From NCBI GenBank assembly GCA_030690755.1, contig JAUYGA010000252.1, forward strand, positions 1-6,017: 6,017 bases of DNA, written 5' to 3'. The DNA is from Nanobdellota archaeon. GTDB lineage: Archaea; Nanobdellota; Nanobdellia; Woesearchaeales; JAUYGA01. Shown piece after piece: positions 6,003 to 6,017 of this stretch; within the stretch, counting starts at the first letter, position 1; each line of letters begins with the position of its first letter. The translations under genes were made by a program, and so were the position numbers. Below the pieces are notes generated by a model, which had not been told where the DNA came from, made no database searches, and was given only the letters and a program-made list of their open reading frames with translations.

Positions 6003-6013
6003 TTTTATATTAT
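6003..6013 (-). promoter_or_regulatory. Candidate TATA box for the permease pair
   Basis: On the minus strand this reads ATAATATAAAA. A start about 25 nt downstream would fall near 5982, inside the inverted repeat, leaving a leader of about 60 nt. A second weak box, TTTACTTAATAAAA (near 5939-5952), would instead give a nearly leaderless mRNA. Confidence 0.35.
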
Positions 6014-6017
6014 TGTT

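Overview
The window is AT-rich, gene-dense DNA that is almost certainly archaeal. The best marker is the first gene, the C-terminal third of the ribosome-recycling ATPase ABCE1/RLI, a family found in archaea and eukaryotes but not bacteria. Short intergenic gaps, GGTGA/GAGGT-type ribosome-binding sites, TATA-like boxes and at least one probable leaderless start agree with this. Membership of a DPANN-type lineage (Woesearchaeales-like) is only a guess from gene style.

Layout. (1) 1-633 (+): ABCE1, cut by the left edge inside its second Walker A motif. (2) 673-1560 (-): a ten-helix EamA/DMT-family transporter, convergent with ABCE1. (3) 1561-1712: a divergent promoter region. (4) 1713-2741 (+): a radical SAM enzyme with a BioB/HydE-like barrel and a BATS-like C-terminal region. 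It lacks the cysteine that biotin synthase uses just before the GLGET motif, so its reaction is unknown. (5) 2742-2773: a short convergent gap with T-tracts on both strands. (6) 2774-3208 (-): a minimal two-helix potassium channel with a TIGYGD filter and no RCK domain. (7) 3209-3425: a pyrimidine-rich non-coding gap. (8) 3426-4622 and 4723-5922 (-): two tandem paralogous MacB/FtsX-type ABC permeases, 398 and 399 residues, separated by 100 nt. (9) 5923-6017: the upstream region of the permease pair, with a clear inverted repeat over the expected promoter.

How the genes work together. The two permeases are the only obvious functional unit. They probably form a heterodimeric exporter or mechanotransmission complex driven by a separate LolD/MacB-type ATPase, which is not in this window and may lie just beyond the right edge. 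The other genes look like single-gene units of housekeeping (ABCE1), transport (EamA), ion conduction (channel) and unknown metabolism (radical SAM).

I see no insertion sequence, CRISPR array, tRNA or rRNA. No convincing new multi-gene system is visible. The items most worth following are the unassigned radical SAM enzyme and the regulatory-looking repeats around the permease pair.
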